Source of the DNA: Paracoccaceae bacterium
GTDB lineage: Bacteria > Pseudomonadota > Alphaproteobacteria > Rhodobacterales > Rhodobacteraceae
Direction of reading: 5' to 3'
Length of the DNA: 64,000 bases
Assembly (NCBI GenBank): GCA_029243395.1
Contig: JAQWSE010000007.1
Location: 193,690 to 257,689, forward strand
The translations under genes were made by a program, and so were the position numbers. How positions within the stretch are numbered: the stretch's first letter is position 1; every line of letters starts with the position of its first letter. The notes beneath the pieces are model-generated. The model was not told the origin of the DNA. It did no database searches and saw only the letters and a program-made list of their open reading frames with translations. Positions 61,322 to 64,000 of this stretch are shown here, piece by piece.

Positions 61322-63526
61322 ATGGTGTCAAGAAAGATAAACGAGATTAATGCTGACTTTCTGCATGGTAGGGAACGAAAATCAAAGTCTCTTGCTGGGA
61401 TAGACAAGTGGTCAGTTAAAAGATTTTTTAATCGTGAACTTTCTTGGATAGCCTTCAATGATAGAGTTTTGGAAGAAGCCAGTAATTTAAAGGTTCCTCA
61501 GTTAGAAAGGGTGAGGTTCTTAGCTATTTCTGCGGAAAATTTGGATGAATTTTATACGGTAAGAGTGGCTGGCTTAAAGGAAATGGTTAGGGGCAATATG
61601 TCTTGGCCGAGCATTGATGGTTTGTCACCATCCGAACAACTCGGAAAAATTGAGAAGTTGACAAGAACTTTGATGCAGAGACAGCAGGAGATATGGAGAA
61701 GCTTGTCTACCAATCTCGAAGCAGCAGGTATAAAAATTCTAGAAGAAAAGGATCTTACAATCACAGAGATAAACTCTTTGAAAGATTATTTCACGGAACA
61801 TGTGGTTCCGTTGATTACTCCACTTGCTATCGATCCAGCACACCCATTTCCTTTTATAGCTTCCGGTGGGTTTACTCTTGCAGCAAGATTAAAAAGATTA
61901 TCTGATAATATTACTTTTGAAATTTTGATACCAATCCCATCCCAGATACCTAGGTTTCATCGATTATCGAAGGGTAGAAAAAAAGATGAAATACGGTTCT
62001 TTCCTTTAGAAGGGATATTAGAAAAATTTCTACTAATTTTGTTTCCAGGATATAAAGTAGTGGGCAAGTGCACCTTTCGGATCCTTAGGAATAGTGATTT
62101 AGAGCTAGAGGAGGAGGCAGAAGATTTAGTAAGAGAATTTGAAACGGCACTTAAAAAAAGACGACGCGGTGATGTGGTTCGGTTAACTATCTCAAAAAAT
62201 GCCCCCAAAGAATTGTTTGACATGGTTACGAGCTCGCTTTCTGTATTATCAGAAGAAATTATACAGGTTGATGGTGTCATAGGTATGTCTAATCTTTCTG
62301 AGTTAGTCATTTCAGACAAACCAGAGTTGCTTTGGAAATCTTTTAAACCTAGAAACCCTGAGCGAGTAGAGGAAAATCATGGTGACATTTTTTCTACGAT
62401 ACGAAGGAAGGATATGCTTTTGCACCATCCCTATGAGAGCTTCGACGTAGTTGTGAGGTTTCTGCAACAAGCAGCTGCTGACCCCGATGTGGTTGCAATT
62501 AGGCAAACCTTATATAGGACGAGTAGGAATAGTCCAATTGTCAAGGCTCTTTGTGAAGCGGCAGAGGCGGGTAAATCAGTGACAGCATTGGTTGAATTGA
62601 GGGCTAGATTTGATGAAGCTAAGAATATTCATCAGTCCCGTGCTTTGGAAAGAGCGGGAGCTCACGTTGTTTATGGTTTTTTAGATTTGAAGACGCATGC
62701 TAAGATTTCTGTGGTAGTAAGGAAGGAAGGAAGGCGTCTTGTATCTTATACTCATTTTGGTACTGGAAACTATCATCCAATTACAGCTAATTTTTATACT
62801 GATCTTAGTTTTTTCACTCGTGAACCTAGTCTTGCAAGAGATGCAACCAAGGTATTCAATTATATTTCTGGATATATACAGCCAAAAAATTTCGAAAAAA
62901 TCAGTATGGCTCCAGTGGATTTAAAGAAAACTATACTTGAGAATCTGGCTAATGAAGTCAACTGTGTTTCAAAGGGATTAGAGGGCAATGCCTGGATCAA
63001 ACTAAACTCATTGATTGAAAGGGAGGTCATTGATGCCATGTATGAAGCCAGCAATGCAGGGGTCAAAATTGATTTGGTTGTAAGGGGAATTTGTGGCTTG
63101 CGACCGGGCCTTAACGGTCTTTCAGAAAATATAAGGGTGAAATCTATAGTGGGTAGATTTTTAGAACATTCAAGGATAGTTTGCTTTGGGAACGGAGCCG
63201 GTTTGCCGTCGCCTGATGCTAAAGTATATATATCTTCTGCTGATTGGATGGACAGAAATTTGAATCGAAGAGTTGAAGTATTAGTTCAGATAGAAAATCC
63301 AACAGTGAAAGCACAAATAGTTAATCAGATTATGGCTGCTAATTTGAGGGATCAAGCACAATCGTGGGTTTTGCAAGCTGATGGTTCTTATTTGAGAGAC
63401 AATGATGCTCACGAGCGCAAATTCAGTTGCCATGATTTTTTTATGAAAAATCCCTCTCTTTCTGGACGTGGCCGAGCCATAAAGAAATATCCTCCCCAAT
63501 TATTGATAGAGCGGAAGATACATTAA
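61322..63526 (+). CDS. ppk: Polyphosphate kinase 1
   Basis: A 734-residue enzyme that polymerises phosphate from ATP into polyphosphate. N-domain: FFNRELSWIAFNDRVLEEA (about 36). Catalytic domains: VVRFLQQAAADPDVVAIRQTLYRTS (about 380), ELRARFDEAKNIHQSRALE, LKTHAKISVVV with the autophosphorylated His (about 460) and RFLEHSRIVCFGNGAG with the second conserved His (about 618). Length fits the family. Followed by ppx at 51 bases, a typical pair. Confidence 0.95.
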   Translation: MVSRKINEINADFLHGRERKSKSLAGIDKWSVKRFFNRELSWIAFNDRVLEEASNLKVPQLERVRFLAISAENLDEFYTVRVAGLKEMVRGNMSWPSIDGLSPSEQLGKIEKLTRTLMQRQQEIWRSLSTNLEAAGIKILEEKDLTITEINSLKDYFTEHVVPLITPLAIDPAHPFPFIASGGFTLAARLKRLSDNITFEILIPIPSQIPRFHRLSKGRKKDEIRFFPLEGILEKFLLILFPGYKVVGKCTFRILRNSDLELEEEAEDLVREFETALKKRRRGDVVRLTISKNAPKELFDMVTSSLSVLSEEIIQVDGVIGMSNLSELVISDKPELLWKSFKPRNPERVEENHGDIFSTIRRKDMLLHHPYESFDVVVRFLQQAAADPDVVAIRQTLYRTSRNSPIVKALCEAAEAGKSVTALVELRARFDEAKNIHQSRALERAGAHVVYGFLDLKTHAKISVVVRKEGRRLVSYTHFGTGNYHPITANFYTDLSFFTREPSLARDATKVFNYISGYIQPKNFEKISMAPVDLKKTILENLANEVNCVSKGLEGNAWIKLNSLIEREVIDAMYEASNAGVKIDLVVRGICGLRPGLNGLSENIRVKSIVGRFLEHSRIVCFGNGAGLPSPDAKVYISSADWMDRNLNRRVEVLVQIENPTVKAQIVNQIMAANLRDQAQSWVLQADGSYLRDNDAHERKFSCHDFFMKNPSLSGRGRAIKKYPPQLLIERKIH

Positions 63527-63577
63527 TCTTTTGACAATTGATTTATTAAACTAATTAAGGGTTGATTCATTGTTCTA

Positions 63578-64000
63578 ATGAAAAATCAAGAAGAAAAAAG
63601 AATAAGAACTAATTTACTATGTAGGACGGGTATAATTGATATTGGATCTAACACAGTTAGGTTAGTTGTCTTTGAGGGTCCTTCTAGATCGCCGCGGTAT
63701 TTTTATAATGAAAAAGTAAATTGCGGTTTGGGCGTTAGGTTGGGTGAGACAGGTCGTCTAAATCCAAAGGGTGCAAGAAAAGCTATTAAGGCCTTGAGAC
63801 GTTTCATTTCGATAATGAATGGGATGAATTTGAAACTTGTTTATTGTGTGGCAACTGCAGCTGTAAGAGATGCAATAGATGGACCTCAATTTGTTAACCA
63901 TCTTGAAGAAAAGTTTAAAATAAAAATCTGGGTTGTTTCGGGAAAAGAGGAAGGCATTTTGGCTGCATCTGGGGTTTTAATGGGCTGGCCTGAAGCTTCT
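63578..64000 (+). CDS. ppx: Exopolyphosphatase (Ppx/GppA), N-terminal part
   Basis: An open frame starts at the ATG at 63578 and runs off the window (141 codons). It contains GIIDIGSNTVRLVVFEGP, the first phosphate-binding motif of the Ppx/GppA and actin-like fold, then CGLGVRLGETGRL and CVATAAVRDAIDG. The gene is downstream of ppk, consistent with exopolyphosphatase rather than GppA. The rest of the protein is not visible. Confidence 0.88.
   Translation, partial: MKNQEEKRIRTNLLCRTGIIDIGSNTVRLVVFEGPSRSPRYFYNEKVNCGLGVRLGETGRLNPKGARKAIKALRRFISIMNGMNLKLVYCVATAAVRDAIDGPQFVNHLEEKFKIKIWVVSGKEEGILAASGVLMGWPEAS

Noticed and set aside
1-64000. CRISPR arrays, insertion sequences, rRNA genes, toxin-antitoxin pairs
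   Set aside because: None was seen on reading both strands; the only mobile traces are at 50-51.5 kb.

Overview
The window is about 64 kb of AT-rich, gene-dense DNA from the chromosome of an alphaproteobacterium. The evidence is a set of gene blocks characteristic of that class: cycM-pheA-nudC-SRP RNA-dnaX-ybaB-recR, aminotransferase-hom-glpX-recJ, perM-hdaA-ppk-ppx, a YejABEF peptide importer, a DUF6280 protein, and a GTTC-N7-GTTC LexA box in front of imuA. The AT bias, short gaps and many importers (TAXI-TRAP, polyamine ABC, Yej) suggest a marine, probably uncultivated lineage such as the Rhodospirillales/SAR116-like groups. That placement is a guess.

Layout. 1-4.9 kb: a partial DjlA-like gene, a fused 5-oxoprolinase, and an orphan SOS-type imuA. 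5-10.6 kb: yejABEF on the minus strand. 10.8-16.7 kb: housekeeping block with the SRP RNA and a dnaX that carries a 12-A tract where a short (gamma-like) product could be made. 16.8-18.5 kb: an acyl-CoA synthetase. 18.5-32.6 kb: a polyamine/amine locus with a spermidine-type ABC transporter, two PuuA-like ligases, PuuB-like and MAO-like flavin oxidases, a class III transaminase, an agmatinase-family ureohydrolase, a Rieske oxygenase and a DMT permease. 32.7-37.1 kb: GAPDH, DUF1289, Dps, an unknown gene, PPK2 and an SDR.

37.3-46.3 kb is a catabolic region around an IclR regulator: a HIBADH-like dehydrogenase, an FMN split-barrel protein and a two-subunit class I hydratase on one side; a DUF6282 amidohydrolase-like protein, an FAH-family protein and a TAXI-TRAP importer on the other. 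An almost identical 20-bp palindrome stands before both transcription units (37270 and 41182), so I infer that they form one IclR regulon for an unknown organic acid. 46.5-49.9 kb adds an isochorismatase-like hydrolase, a DDAH-like enzyme, a TauD-like dioxygenase and a pirin.

50.0-51.6 kb is the clearest mobile-DNA scar: two decayed integrase 3' ends, each followed by a copy of the 3' end of tRNA-Glu, enclose a single gene whose protein is an internal tandem duplication of an unrecognised domain. The rest (51.6-64 kb) is core: recJ, glpX, hom, an aminotransferase and glyA on the minus strand, then nadK, perM, hdaA, ppk and a partial ppx on the plus strand. No CRISPR array, insertion sequence or rRNA was seen.
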